Below are positions 44,042-53,103 of a stretch of DNA of 64,000 bases, piece after piece. Each line of letters begins with the position of its first letter. Position 1 is the stretch's first letter. Source of the DNA: Kineosporiaceae bacterium SCSIO 59966 (GTDB taxonomy: Bacteria > Actinomycetota > Actinomycetes > Actinomycetales > SCSIO-59966); contig CP052876.1 of NCBI GenBank assembly GCA_020881835.1, positions 1,116,001 to 1,180,000 of the forward strand, read 5' to 3'. A program made the position numbers and the translations under genes. The notes under the pieces were generated by a model. That model did not search any database and was not told the DNA's origin. It saw nothing but the letters and a program-made list of their open reading frames with translations.

Positions 44042-44053
44042 TTGAACGATCAA
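44042..44053. promoter_or_regulatory. LacI-type operator site 2
   Basis: TTGAACGATCAA is a near-palindrome with central CG. It is inverted relative to site 1, with 18 bp between the two sites, inside the divergent lacI / debranching-enzyme promoter region. Paired sites suggest looping or cooperative repression of both directions. Confidence 0.7.
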
Positions 44054-44147
44054 ACTGGAAGGCCCACACTGTGGCCGCGGGTGCGTGACCTGTCAAGACC
44101 CCTTCGTCGAGTGACGTGCCCACTTGTCATCGACTCCTGGAGGAGAT

Positions 44148-46244
44148 GTGCCTGACAGCGCCGAGGCCACCCCGGTCACCGCTTCGGTCTCGTCCGCCGA
44201 CGTGGTGCCATTGCAGCCGTGGCTCAACGATCTGGTGACGTGTCTGGCTGCCCCGACCCAGTGGTGGTCGGGCCATGACGGCCAGACCCGCGCGGTTGGT
44301 GCGCAGGGCCTCTGGCACGGGGACACGAGGGTGCTCTCCACGGCCCGGCTTACCGTCGGTGGACGTGAGCCCTCTCCGGCGCTGGTGGCCCCGGCCGACT
44401 CCGACGAGGTGCGGGTCATCGCCTACGCCCGCGAGCTGGGGGACGCCACTGCCGACCCGACGGTGCGCGTGGAGACGCGGCGGCGGGTACGCCCCGGAGT
44501 GGGCGTGGAGACCATCGTGGTGACCTCCACCGCGTCCCGGCCGGTGACGACCGAGGTGGTCGTCGAGCTGGCGTGCGACCTGGCGCCGATGGAACGCGTC
44601 AAGACGGGGCTGCCGAGTCGGCCGATCACGCCCACGGCTCAGGGGGCACCCGGCTGGTCCGACGGGTCGACGACCGTGCAGGTGGAGGCGCCCGACGCCG
44701 AGGTCGACCGGACAGACGTGGGGCTGAGTCTCCGGTGGCTGGTCAGCCTCGCTCCGCGTGGCTCGGTGGAGCTGGAGTGGCAGGCACGCTCGCACGACTC
44801 TCGCCAGGTGGTGGTCGCACCGGCCGACGCGGGCACCGACGCCTGGCGGATCGAGGTCACGGCCGATGACCGCCGTCTGGAGCGGTGGGTGCGCCGCGCG
44901 CTCGGCGACCTGTCGGCCCTGCGGTTGGTCACGCCGGAGTTGCCCGATGACGTTTTCGTCGCAGCGGGTGCGCCGTGGTTCCTCACACTGTTCGGGCGGG
45001 ACTCGTTGTGGGCGGCTCGCATGCTGCTGCCTCTGGGCACGTCGCTAGCCGGGTCGACGTTGCGGGTCCTGGCGGCCCGGCAGGGCCGCGGCGTCGACAC
45101 CGGGTCTGCCGAGGAGCCCGGCAAGATCCTGCACGAGCTGCGCCGAGATGCTCTCGACCTGTCAGGGGGGCTGGCCGGCGGGCTGCACCTGCCGCCGGTG
45201 TACTACGGCACCGTCGACGCGACGTCTCTGTGGGTGTGCCTCTTGCACGACGCGTGGCGGTGGGGCCTGCCGGCGGAAGAGGTCGAGATGCTCCTGCCCC
45301 ATCTGGAGGCGGCCCTGGACTGGACTACGCTGCACGGCGACTCCGACGGCGACGGTTTCCTGGAGTACGTGGACAGCAGTGGTCGGGGCCTGAGCAACCA
45401 GGGGTGGAAGGACTCCGGTGACTCCGTGCAGTGGCACACGGGAGGTCTGGCCGAGGCGCCGATCGCGCTGTGCGAGGTGCAGGGGTATGCGCACGAGGCG
45501 GCGCTCGGCGGGGCCGCTGTGCTGGAGGCGTTCGGGCGGCCGGGGGCAGACCGGTGGCGGGAGTGGGCAGCCGAACTGGCGGAGCGGTTCCGCAGGCGGT
45601 TCTGGGTGGAGGACGCCGAAGGGGCCTATCCCGCTATTGCCCTGGACAGCTCGAAGCGACCCGTCGACTCTCTCACCAGCAACATCGGGCACCTGCTCGG
45701 CACCGGCCTGCTGTCCCGGGACGAGGAGGCCCAGGTCGCCGCGCGGCTGGCTGGACGGGACATGGACTCCGGCTTCGGGCTGCGGACCATGTCGTCCACC
45801 GCTACGGGCTACGCCCCCCTGAGCTACCACGGCGGCTCGGTGTGGCCGCACGACACGGCCATCGCGCTCTCCGGACTTGCCCGTGGCGGCTTCCACGCTG
45901 CGGCCGGCTCGCTCGTCCAGGGACTGCTTGCTGCTGCCGACGCGTTCGACGGCCGTCTGCCGGAGCTGTACGGCGGGGACGCGCGGGAGGACGTCCCCGC
46001 GCCGGTCCCGTATCCGGCAGCCTGCCGCCCGCAGGCGTGGTCGGCCGCCGCCGCCGTCGTCACGCTCGCTGCCGTCACCGGCCTGCGCCCCGACGTGCCC
46101 GCGGGTTCGCTCGACGTCCGTCCGCTGGCGCCGTCTCCGGTCGGCGCGGCCCGGGTCAGCGGCCTGCAGGTCGGGGGACGACCGGTGGAGGTGACGGTCG
46201 ACCGAGATGGCACCGTGCTGTCGGCACCGGACCCCACTATGTAG
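44148..46244 (+). CDS. Glycogen debranching-type amylo-alpha-1,6-glucosidase
   Basis: This protein of about 698 residues combines an N-terminal debranching-enzyme domain (LNDLVTCLAAPTQWWSGHDG, WHGDTRVLSTARLTVGGREP) with a C-terminal (alpha/alpha)6 barrel. Barrel motifs include PWFLTLFGRDSLWAARMLLP, NQGWKDSGDSVQWHTGGLAE with its paired acids, and YHGGSVWPHDTAIALSGLAR. The family removes alpha-1,6-linked glucose or trims related oligosaccharides. There is no signal peptide, so it is cytoplasmic and could process imported sugar. GTG 44148 has GGAGGA just upstream (a short spacing); a TTG at 44124 is the alternative. It is divergent from the LacI gene. Confidence 0.82.
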   Translation: MPDSAEATPVTASVSSADVVPLQPWLNDLVTCLAAPTQWWSGHDGQTRAVGAQGLWHGDTRVLSTARLTVGGREPSPALVAPADSDEVRVIAYARELGDATADPTVRVETRRRVRPGVGVETIVVTSTASRPVTTEVVVELACDLAPMERVKTGLPSRPITPTAQGAPGWSDGSTTVQVEAPDAEVDRTDVGLSLRWLVSLAPRGSVELEWQARSHDSRQVVVAPADAGTDAWRIEVTADDRRLERWVRRALGDLSALRLVTPELPDDVFVAAGAPWFLTLFGRDSLWAARMLLPLGTSLAGSTLRVLAARQGRGVDTGSAEEPGKILHELRRDALDLSGGLAGGLHLPPVYYGTVDATSLWVCLLHDAWRWGLPAEEVEMLLPHLEAALDWTTLHGDSDGDGFLEYVDSSGRGLSNQGWKDSGDSVQWHTGGLAEAPIALCEVQGYAHEAALGGAAVLEAFGRPGADRWREWAAELAERFRRRFWVEDAEGAYPAIALDSSKRPVDSLTSNIGHLLGTGLLSRDEEAQVAARLAGRDMDSGFGLRTMSSTATGYAPLSYHGGSVWPHDTAIALSGLARGGFHAAAGSLVQGLLAAADAFDGRLPELYGGDAREDVPAPVPYPAACRPQAWSAAAAVVTLAAVTGLRPDVPAGSLDVRPLAPSPVGAARVSGLQVGGRPVEVTVDRDGTVLSAPDPTM

Positions 46245-46246
46245 GG

Positions 46247-46615
46247 GTGCGCCTGAACACCCCTCCCGGCTGGCCCCGGGGCGTCCCCCCGCCGGACGCC
46301 GACGAGTGGCGGTCCCGCGCCGTCGGCTGGCTGCTCGACCTGTGCCCGGCGGACTACCGGGGCCACCCGGTGCTGGCTCGGCACCCCGTCGCGCTGGCCC
46401 GCCTGGCCGCCCACCACGTCGAGGCCGGGCTGGAGGCCCAGCGCCGGGCGCGCGCCACGGCCCGCGAGCGACTCGGTGACGTCCTGCCGCCCGGGGCGAT
46501 GGCCGAGGTGCTCGAGGTGCTGGACGTCGAGCAGGCGCGCCTGCTGGCCGCCCGCCGCGGCGTCGAGCTCGTCGAGACGGCCCTGCGCGGGCAGCGCTTC
46601 GTCCCCCGGCTGTGA
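46247..46615 (+). CDS. Conserved hypothetical protein upstream of dxs
   Basis: This is a helical protein of about 122 residues: [20 protein letters not shown] near residue 22, then [22 protein letters not shown] and [22 protein letters not shown] recognise it only as a small actinobacterial protein; function is unknown. The start is GTG 46247, two bases after the debranching gene's stop. Its codon use and composition look native. It may share the transcript from the debranching gene. Confidence 0.7.
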   Translation: MRLNTPPGWPRGVPPPDADEWRSRAVGWLLDLCPADYRGHPVLARHPVALARLAAHHVEAGLEAQRRARATARERLGDVLPPGAMAEVLEVLDVEQARLLAARRGVELVETALRGQRFVPRL

Positions 46616-46649
46616 CCGGCCCTGCTGGACGGTGGCGCGGCGCTCGTCC

Positions 46650-46733
46650 GGCGGGCCGCGACGTCCGGACCTCGACCGGCGGGCCAGAGCGTCCGACCTG
46701 GACCGGCGGGCCGCGACGTCCGGACCTAGACTC
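46650..46733 (+). repeat. Three tandem 27-29 bp repeats upstream of dxs
   Basis: Units at 46650-46677, 46678-46704 and 46705-46733 each begin GGCGGGCC and carry a GCG(A)CGTCCG(G)ACCT(C/G)GACC-like middle. The last unit ends in TAGACT (46727-46732), a good -10 hexamer for dxs. The repeats could have arisen by slippage or could be a regulatory array. Confidence 0.85.
46727..46732 (+). promoter_or_regulatory. Candidate -10 element of dxs promoter
   Basis: TAGACT lies 38 bp before the dxs GTG and is followed by a leader with GAGGAG about nine bases before the start. No convincing -35 hexamer is visible; the upstream tandem repeats occupy that space. Confidence 0.45.
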
Positions 46734-46770
46734 GTCGGCGGACACCGCCGCCTGCCGAGGAGCCCCACCC

Positions 46771-48738
46771 GTGCCCACCTTGCTCGAGACCGTGCGTTCC
46801 CCCCGGGACCTGCGCGGGATGACTCCAGTGCAGCTCGAGCGGCTCGCACGGGAGATCCGCTCCTTCCTCATCCAGGCCGTGTCCCGCACCGGCGGCCACC
46901 TCGGGCCGAACCTTGGAGTCGTCGAGCTGACCATCGCGCTGCACCGGGTGTTCGACTCACCGCGCGACACCTTCGTCTTCGACACCGGGCACCAGGCCTA
47001 CGTGCACAAGCTGCTCACCGGACGTCAGGACTTCGCCCGGCTGCGCCAGAAGGGCGGCCTGTCCGGCTACCCCAGCCGCGCGGAGAGCGAGCACGACGTC
47101 GTGGAGAACTCCCACGCCTCCACGTCGCTGTCGTGGGCCGACGGCATCGCCAAGGCCCGCCAGCTGCGGGGGGAGTCCGAGCGGTTCGTCGTCGCCGTCA
47201 TCGGCGACGGGGCGTTGACCGGCGGGATGGCGTGGGAGGCGCTCAACAACATCGCCACCGGCCAGGACCGTCGACTTGTCATCGTCGTCAACGACAACGA
47301 GCGCTCCTACGCCCCGACCATCGGCGGGCTCGCGCACCATCTCGCCACGCTGCGGACCACGAAGGGGTACGAGCGGTTCCTCGAGTGGGGCAAGGGGGCG
47401 CTGCAGCGCGGTGGCGCCCCGGGCCGGCTCGCTTACGAGACCCTGCACGGGGTGAAGAAGGGCCTCAAGGACATCGTCGCCCCGCAGGGCCTGTTCGAGG
47501 ACCTCGGCCTCAAGTACGTGGGGCCGGTCGACGGCCACGACGTCGAGGCGGTCGAGCACGCCCTGCGCCGCGCCAAGGCGTTCGGCGGCCCGGTCATCGT
47601 GCACGCCATCACCCGCAAGGGCCAAGGCTTCTCCGCGGCCGAGGCCGACGAGGCCGACCGGTTCCACGCCGTCGGGATCATCGACCCGGAGACCGGGCAG
47701 CCCCTCACCGTGCCCGGCGGGTCCTGGACGTCGGTGTTCGCCGACGAGATCGTCCAGATCGCCCGCCGCAGGTCGGACGTCGTCGCGATCACTGCGGCCA
47801 TGCTCATCCCGACCGGCCTGGACCGGTTCGCCGCGGAGTTCCCCGACCGGGTGTTCGATGTCGGCATCGCCGAGCAGCACGCGGTCACCAGCGCAGCGGG
47901 CATGGCCTACGCCGGCCTGCACCCGGTCGTGGCGGTCTACTCGACGTTCCTCAACCGGGCGTTCGACCAGGTCCTCATGGACGTCGCGCTGCACGGTGCC
48001 GGCGTCACCTTCGTCCTCGACCGGGCCGGCATCACCGGTGACGACGGTGCCAGCCACCACGGGATGTGGGATCTCGCGCTGCTCCAGCTGGTCCCGGGCC
48101 TGCACCTGGCCGCCCCCCGGGACGCTGCCTCCCTGCGGGAGGCGCTGCGGGAGGCCGTCGACATCGCCGACGCCCCCAGCGTCGTCCGGTTCTCCAAGGG
48201 CGTGGTGCCCGACGACATCCCCGCCGTCGAACGCATGGGGGCGGTCGACGTCCTGGCCCGACCCGAGTTCGCGGTCGGCGGTGGGGACAGCGACGGCGCC
48301 CCGGCTGCAGGGCCCCAGACCCTGGACGCCGACGTGCTCGTCGTGGCTGTCGGCGTGCTGGCCGGTACCGGCCTGGAGGTCCGCGAGCGGCTGCGGGACC
48401 AGGGGATCACGGCCACCGTCGTCGACCCCCGCTGGGTGCTCCCGGTCCCCGAGGAGCTTGTCGCCCTCGCGCGACGGCACCGGCTCGTCGTCGTCCTCGA
48501 GGACGGCGTGCGCGTCGGGGCCGTGGGGGCTCGGCTGGTGCAGACCCTCACCGACGCCGGCTGCGCCGTGCCCGTGCACGAGGCCGGGGTGCCGTGCAGG
48601 TTCATCGGCCATGCCAGCCGGTCGGAGGTGCTCGCCGAGGTCGGCCTCACCGCCCGGCAGGTCGCCCTCGACGTCGCCGCCCGGGTCAGTGCCGACACCG
48701 CGGCCGGCAGCGATACCACCCTCCCGTCGTCCCACTGA
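46771..48738 (+). CDS. dxs: 1-deoxy-D-xylulose-5-phosphate synthase
   Basis: This is a 655-residue thiamine-diphosphate enzyme that condenses pyruvate and glyceraldehyde-3-phosphate, the first step of the MEP isoprenoid pathway. [15 protein letters not shown] near residue 42 holds the conserved catalytic His region. [20 protein letters not shown] near residue 143 is the ThDP-binding GDG motif, with NDN following. [20 protein letters not shown] near residue 365 carries the catalytic Glu. The C-terminal transketolase domain is complete. The start is GTG 46771. The stop codon lies within a 20-bp tandem duplication. Confidence 0.96.
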   Translation: MPTLLETVRSPRDLRGMTPVQLERLAREIRSFLIQAVSRTGGHLGPNLGVVELTIALHRVFDSPRDTFVFDTGHQAYVHKLLTGRQDFARLRQKGGLSGYPSRAESEHDVVENSHASTSLSWADGIAKARQLRGESERFVVAVIGDGALTGGMAWEALNNIATGQDRRLVIVVNDNERSYAPTIGGLAHHLATLRTTKGYERFLEWGKGALQRGGAPGRLAYETLHGVKKGLKDIVAPQGLFEDLGLKYVGPVDGHDVEAVEHALRRAKAFGGPVIVHAITRKGQGFSAAEADEADRFHAVGIIDPETGQPLTVPGGSWTSVFADEIVQIARRRSDVVAITAAMLIPTGLDRFAAEFPDRVFDVGIAEQHAVTSAAGMAYAGLHPVVAVYSTFLNRAFDQVLMDVALHGAGVTFVLDRAGITGDDGASHHGMWDLALLQLVPGLHLAAPRDAASLREALREAVDIADAPSVVRFSKGVVPDDIPAVERMGAVDVLARPEFAVGGGDSDGAPAAGPQTLDADVLVVAVGVLAGTGLEVRERLRDQGITATVVDPRWVLPVPEELVALARRHRLVVVLEDGVRVGAVGARLVQTLTDAGCAVPVHEAGVPCRFIGHASRSEVLAEVGLTARQVALDVAARVSADTAAGSDTTLPSSH

Positions 48739-48758
48739 CCCTCTCGTCGTCCCACTGA
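48719..48758 (+). repeat. 20-bp tandem duplication over the dxs stop codon
   Basis: Units 48719-48738 and 48739-48758 differ at one base (CCCTCCCG versus CCCTCTCG). Both end CGTCGTCCCACTGA. The first unit encodes the last dxs residues and its TGA. This parallels the duplication at the sigma factor stop. Confidence 0.85.
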
Positions 48759-48818
48759 CGCATTGACGGCCCCGGGCCACCGCTTTGCCTCAGTGATTCG
48801 TCGACCGCCCCCTTTTTC

Positions 48819-49230
48819 GTGATCATGCAGTTCCGCCACCCCGCACGACCCACCCGTGATCATGCAGTCCCGCCACCCCCGTTACGCGTGATCCGTCCGG
48901 CCCCCGTCCGTGATCATGCAGTCCCGCCACCCACCGGCCACCGTCGGCTCGCAGGATGCTGGCTTGGTGGCGGGACACGCCGGCCAAGCTGCGCCAAACG
49001 CAGCATTCTGTGGTGGAGGCGCCCGACCCGACGTGGGCTGCCATGGCCACCAAGGCCTGCTTTCGTCTTTCGGGGCGGCCGCGAGCGGCCGTGAGGCGTT
49101 CATGCAATGCCGCCACCCCGGTCCGCAGAATGCCTGGGTTCGTGGCGCGCCACGCGGGACCAGCTGGGCCGAGTCCAGCACTGTGTGGGCGCGTGGGGGC
49201 GCTTGCGGGGTGGCGGGATTGCATGATCAC
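48819..49230. repeat. Interspersed palindromic repeat, copy C (compound)
   Basis: This is the largest copy, between convergent dxs and the hypothetical at 49252. Three left-type 23-mers occur at 48819-48841 (one mismatch), 48856-48878 and 48910-48932. A first hairpin core spans about 48950-49014 (CAGGATGCTG ... CAGCATTCTG). The extra module follows, inverted relative to copy B, to a variant terminus at 49091-49119. A second degenerate core follows at about 49123-49190 (GCAGAATGCCTG ... CAGCACTGTG). The closing inverted 23-mer is at 49208-49230. The whole looks like two elements fused in opposite orientations. Confidence 0.9.
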
Positions 49231-49251
49231 GAAGGGGTTGATCGGCGAGGT

Positions 49252-50145
49252 TCAGGAGGAGTGGTAGCGGACGTCGCGCAGGGCGGGGCCGTCGGTGACG
49301 GGGTCCGCCAGCGACTGGGCCACCGGGTCACCCCGGGGGACGGCCATCCGCACCTCGTCGGCGGTGACGAGCAGCGGGCGCGGGTAGCCGCGCCCGACCT
49401 CCGGTGTCGCCGACCACGCGGCGGCGACGAACGCGGGATCGATGCGGGCCAGGTCGTACCAGCCGCGGCTGCGCATCGGCACCGCGAGCGCGCGCATCCC
49501 CGACCCGTCGCCAGCGGCCAGGTACCCGCGCAGCGCTGACGATGAGAGCAGCGTCGGGACGTCGCAGCCGCCGACCGGCCGCAGCACGCTGTGCCGGCCG
49601 GCGCCCTCGTCGCGGGCGAGCCGGTGCGCGGCCAGCGCGCCCATCGCCTCGGCGTGACCGCGCAGCCGGCGCCACCACTGCCGGGCGTCCGTCCCCGCGG
49701 CAGCGGCGACGCTGCGGTGCAGCGGGACGATCTCCTCGTCGTCGCCGAGCAGGCCGACGACGCCGACGCCGAGGCGCACGTCCCCGCCGAGGACCGTCTC
49801 CCGGACCCAGCCCGGGCCGAGGTCGTCGAGGTGCCCCTCGGGCAGGGCCAGGGCCCGCGCCGACTGCTCCAGCACCGCCGGCGCCCGGCTGCCGAGCTCG
49901 CCGACGAACCGGCGCAGTCGCAGCAGGACGCTGATCCGCCGGCGCGCCGCCTCCCCGGTCAGGTCGGCACCGGCGACGACGTCTGCCAGCTCCGTCCAGC
50001 GGACCAGCACCGGCAGGCGTCCCGGCAGGTGCACCCCGCCCTCCCGCGGCTCGAGGTCCACGTCGTCCAGGACGGACACCGCCAGGACCGCTCGGCGCAG
50101 CAGCCCGGGGTCCGGGTCCCCGGGCCGCGGGGCCGGCGCGTCCAT
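49252..50145 (-). CDS. Conserved hypothetical protein
   Basis: This is a soluble protein of about 297 residues of unrecognised family. Visible segments are LLRRAVLAVSVLDDVDLEPR, RRRISVLLRLRRFVGELGSR, DARQWWRRLRGHAEAMGALA, and a C-terminal YDLARIDPAFVAAAWSATPE and YPRPLLVTADEVRMAVPRGD. It has no membrane segments and no clear catalytic motif. The overall pattern suggests a native actinobacterial gene rather than a shadow frame. ATG 50145 is taken as start. It is divergent from the branched-chain ABC operon by 218 bp. Confidence 0.65.
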   Translation of the reverse strand: MDAPAPRPGDPDPGLLRRAVLAVSVLDDVDLEPREGGVHLPGRLPVLVRWTELADVVAGADLTGEAARRRISVLLRLRRFVGELGSRAPAVLEQSARALALPEGHLDDLGPGWVRETVLGGDVRLGVGVVGLLGDDEEIVPLHRSVAAAAGTDARQWWRRLRGHAEAMGALAAHRLARDEGAGRHSVLRPVGGCDVPTLLSSSALRGYLAAGDGSGMRALAVPMRSRGWYDLARIDPAFVAAAWSATPEVGRGYPRPLLVTADEVRMAVPRGDPVAQSLADPVTDGPALRDVRYHSS

Positions 50146-50363
50146 GCGCCCACGGTACGGCGGCCCGACGGGGCCGGCCTCGCCAGTCCGGCGGACGTCG
50201 AGCCTTCCCTGCAGCGCCTGGTCGCGGTGGGGAGCCAGGCCACCACCTGGTGGCTGACTGTGTGGGACGGCGCCATAGGGACCCTCCGGCACCCTGCGTA
50301 GTGTCCAGCGTCACACCGACCCGCACGGGTCGTGAGCCGCACCACCAGGTCATGGAGGCCCAC

Positions 50364-51608
50364 ATGCGACGCGTCCGACGTCCCTCGCTCCTCGCCCGCG
50401 GCGCCACCGCGGCGTCCCTCGCCCTCGTGCTGGGAGCCTGCGGCTCCCCGGGTGAGCCCGGGGCCGCCCCGGCGGAGGAGGAGACCACGGGCGGAGGGGA
50501 GCAGACGCAGGACGCCGCGTCGTCCGAGCCGTTCCAGGTCGGCATCGTGCACTCCCAGACCGGCCCGCTGGCCAGCTACGGCGAGCAGTACATGGCCGGC
50601 TTCGAGGCCGGGCTCGACTACGCCACCGACGGCACCGGCGAGATCGACGGCCGCCCGGTCGAGGTCACCGAGGTCGACGACGCCGGCGACCCGGCGAAGG
50701 CCGTCGCCGCCGCCACCGACCTCATCGGCCAGGGCTACCAGGTGCTCGCCGGGTCCACAGCCTCCGGGGTCGCGCTCCAGGTCGCCCCGCTGGCCGAGGA
50801 GAACCAGGTGCTGTTCATCTCCGGCCCGGCCGCTGTGGACGCCGTCACCGGCGTCAACGACTACACGTTCCGTTCCGGACGCCAGACCTACCAGGACATC
50901 CTCACCGCCGCCTCGTTCCTCGGCGACCCCGAGGGGCAGTCCGTCATGGTGTTCGCCCAGGACAGCGCCTTCGGCCAGGCCAACGCCGCCGCCGTCGAGG
51001 CCGTCCTGGGAGCCGAGGGCGCCGAGGTTACCCCGCTGCTCGTGCCGTCCGGTGCCACCGACCTCACCCCGTTCGCCCGGCAGGCCGCCGACGCCGCGCC
51101 CGACCTGCTGTTCGTCGCCTGGGCGGGCACCAACGCCACCCAGATGTGGCAGTCGCTGGAGCAGCAGGGCGCCTTCGACGCCAGTGCCGTCGTCACCGGG
51201 CTGGACATCAAGGCCACCCACCCGGTGTTCGGCCCGGTCGCCGAGCGGATCCAGTTCCTGTCCCACTTCTTCGAGGGCGCGAACGACAACGAGGCCTACC
51301 AGGCGCTGGCCACGGGGCTCGAGGAGCAGGGCATGGAGGTGGACCTGTTCACCACCGACGGCTTCACCGCCGCCCAGATGATCGTGCACGCGCTCAGCGA
51401 GGGCGGCGACGACGTCGACGCGATGGTCGCGGCCCTCGAGGGCTGGGAGTTCGAGGGCCCCAAGGGCGCGATGACCATCCGCCCCGAGGACCACGCGCTG
51501 CTGCAGCCGATGTTCACCGCGAACCTCGTCGTGGACGGTGAGGAGTTCGTCCCCGAGCTGGTCGACACCCTGGCCCCCGAGGACGTCGCGCCCCCGGTGA
51601 CCCAGTGA
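50364..51608 (+). CDS. Branched-chain amino-acid-type ABC substrate-binding lipoprotein
   Basis: This is a 414-residue periplasmic-binding-fold (LivJ/type 1) lipoprotein. The signal sequence ends LALVLGAC (lipobox). The mature part starts with an acidic-Thr linker, then FQVGIVHSQTGPLASYGEQY, VLAGSTASGVALQVAPLAEE, and YTFRSGRQTYQDI. ATG 50364 has GGAGG (50354-50358) five bases upstream; ATG 50352 is also in frame. LivJ-type proteins bind Leu/Ile/Val, amides, urea or aromatic acids; the ligand is not readable here. It is the first gene of a five-gene importer. Confidence 0.9.
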   Translation: MRRVRRPSLLARGATAASLALVLGACGSPGEPGAAPAEEETTGGGEQTQDAASSEPFQVGIVHSQTGPLASYGEQYMAGFEAGLDYATDGTGEIDGRPVEVTEVDDAGDPAKAVAAATDLIGQGYQVLAGSTASGVALQVAPLAEENQVLFISGPAAVDAVTGVNDYTFRSGRQTYQDILTAASFLGDPEGQSVMVFAQDSAFGQANAAAVEAVLGAEGAEVTPLLVPSGATDLTPFARQAADAAPDLLFVAWAGTNATQMWQSLEQQGAFDASAVVTGLDIKATHPVFGPVAERIQFLSHFFEGANDNEAYQALATGLEEQGMEVDLFTTDGFTAAQMIVHALSEGGDDVDAMVAALEGWEFEGPKGAMTIRPEDHALLQPMFTANLVVDGEEFVPELVDTLAPEDVAPPVTQ

Positions 51609-52366
51609 CCGCAGTCGCCACCGGGACCGCACTCGCCGCCCACGGTCTGGGCTGGACCGTGGGCGGCGCGCAGATCCTCGAGGACATCACCCTTGCCCTG
51701 CACACCGGCGAGCTGCTCGCCGTCATCGGCCCGAACGGGGCCGGCAAGTCGACGCTGCTGCACCTGTTCTCCGGCGTCACCCGGCCCACGACCGGCCGGG
51801 TCGAGCTCGCCGGGCAGGACGTGACGCGGCTGTCGCCGGCGGCACGGGCCCGGCTCGGCCTCGGTCGCACCTTCCAGACGTCCAGCCTGTTCGACGGGCT
51901 GACCGCGGTGGAGAACGTCCGGCTCGCGGTGCAGAGCCGGCACCCCGGCGCACTCAGTCCGTTCCGGCGAGCCGTGTCCGCCGCCGATCTGGCGGAGGCC
52001 CTCGAGCTGCTCGACCGGGTCGGGATGGCCCACCGCGCCGACCGCAGCGCCGGCGTCCTGTCCCACGGCGACCGGCGCAAGCTCGAGATCGCGGTCGCGC
52101 TGGCCCGCCGCCCGCACGTGCTGCTGCTCGACGAGCCGATGGCCGGTGTCTCCGTCGAGGACGTGCCGGGCCTCGTCGACCTCGTCGGTGGCCTGCGCGA
52201 CGACGGCGTCAGCGTGTGCATGGTCGAGCACCACATGGACGTCGTCCTCGGGCTCGCCGACCGGGTCGCCGTGCTCCACCACGGCGCGCTGCTCGCCGTC
52301 GGCACGCCCGCCCAGGTCACCGCCGACCCCGCCGTCCAGCAGGCCTACCTGGGGGAGGAGCTGTGA
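51605..52366 (+). CDS. livG: ABC transporter ATPase, LivG type
   Basis: This is a 253-residue ABC ATPase. Walker A GPNGAGKST is near residue 43. The Q-loop region follows (FQTSSLFDGLTAVENV). The signature is degenerate (LSHGDRRKLEIAVALARRP in place of LSGGQ, as in LivG). Walker B is LLLDEPMAGV. GTG 51605 overlaps the binding-protein stop and its own stop overlaps livF. Confidence 0.93.
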   Translation: MTAVATGTALAAHGLGWTVGGAQILEDITLALHTGELLAVIGPNGAGKSTLLHLFSGVTRPTTGRVELAGQDVTRLSPAARARLGLGRTFQTSSLFDGLTAVENVRLAVQSRHPGALSPFRRAVSAADLAEALELLDRVGMAHRADRSAGVLSHGDRRKLEIAVALARRPHVLLLDEPMAGVSVEDVPGLVDLVGGLRDDGVSVCMVEHHMDVVLGLADRVAVLHHGALLAVGTPAQVTADPAVQQAYLGEEL

Positions 52367-53103
52367 GCGACCCCGTGCTCACCCTGCAGGACGTGCACGT
52401 GTACCTCGGCCGCTCCCACGTGCTGCAGGGAGTCGACCTGTCCGTCGCCCGAGGCGGCGTCACCGGCCTGCTCGGTCGCAACGGCGTCGGCAAGACGACG
52501 ACGCTCAAGGCGGTGCTCGGCCTCGTGCCCCGGACCGGCCGGATCACCTTCGACGGAGCGGACATCAGCTCGACGTCGACGCCGGCTGTCGTCCGCAGCG
52601 GCGTGGGCTACGTCCCGGAGGACCGGGAGGTGTTCGCCGGTCTCACCGTCGAGGAGAACCTGCGGCTCGCCGAGCCGATGGCCCGGGCCCACGGCGGTGA
52701 ACCGGACCACGGCCTCGTCGACGAGCTATTCCCCGAGCTGCGCACCCGGCGCCGGCAGAAGGCCGGCACGCTCTCCGGTGGGCAGCAGCAGATGGTCGCC
52801 CTCGCCCGCGTGCTGCTGGCCACGCCGCGGCTGCTGCTCGTCGACGAACCCACCAAGGGGCTGGCACCGCGGCTCGTCACCGAGGTGACGCAGGTGCTGG
52901 CCCGGGTCGCCGAGGCCACCACCGTGCTGCTCGTCGAGCAGAACCTCACCGTCGTCCGTCGCCTCGTCCGCGACGTCGTCGTGGTGGACGGGGGACGCGT
53001 CGTCCACAGCGGCCCGGCGGACCAGCTGCTGTCGGACGCCGACCGGACCAAGGAGCTGCTCGGCGTCGCGCCGCGCAGCCACCGCGAGGAGGCCGGGCGA
53101 TGA
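52363..53103 (+). CDS. livF: ABC transporter ATPase, LivF type
   Basis: This is a 246-residue ABC ATPase. Walker A is GRNGVGKTT near residue 39. YVPEDREVFAGLTVEENLRL is typical LivF. The signature LSGGQQQMVALARVLL and Walker B LLLVDEPTKGL follow. It pairs with livG as the heterodimeric motor. It overlaps livG by GTGA and the LivH gene by ATGA. Confidence 0.93.
   Translation: MSDPVLTLQDVHVYLGRSHVLQGVDLSVARGGVTGLLGRNGVGKTTTLKAVLGLVPRTGRITFDGADISSTSTPAVVRSGVGYVPEDREVFAGLTVEENLRLAEPMARAHGGEPDHGLVDELFPELRTRRRQKAGTLSGGQQQMVALARVLLATPRLLLVDEPTKGLAPRLVTEVTQVLARVAEATTVLLVEQNLTVVRRLVRDVVVVDGGRVVHSGPADQLLSDADRTKELLGVAPRSHREEAGR

Noticed and set aside
48819-48932. A possible CRISPR array from three direct 23-mers
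   Set aside because: Spacings are irregular (14 and 31 bp), the motif also occurs inverted, the intervals are not spacer-like, and no cas gene is present.
48823-49539. Short open frames encoding MIMQSRHP- or VAGLHDHG-type peptides at 7.8, 18.3 and 48.9 kb
   Set aside because: They arise from the 23-bp repeat read in different frames and orientations. They have no ribosome sites and no conserved reading frame between copies.
50243-50253. The palindrome CCACCTGGTGG upstream of the branched-chain importer as an operator
   Set aside because: It is short, of odd length and GC-rich. Such palindromes are expected by chance here and no second copy with matching spacing was found.
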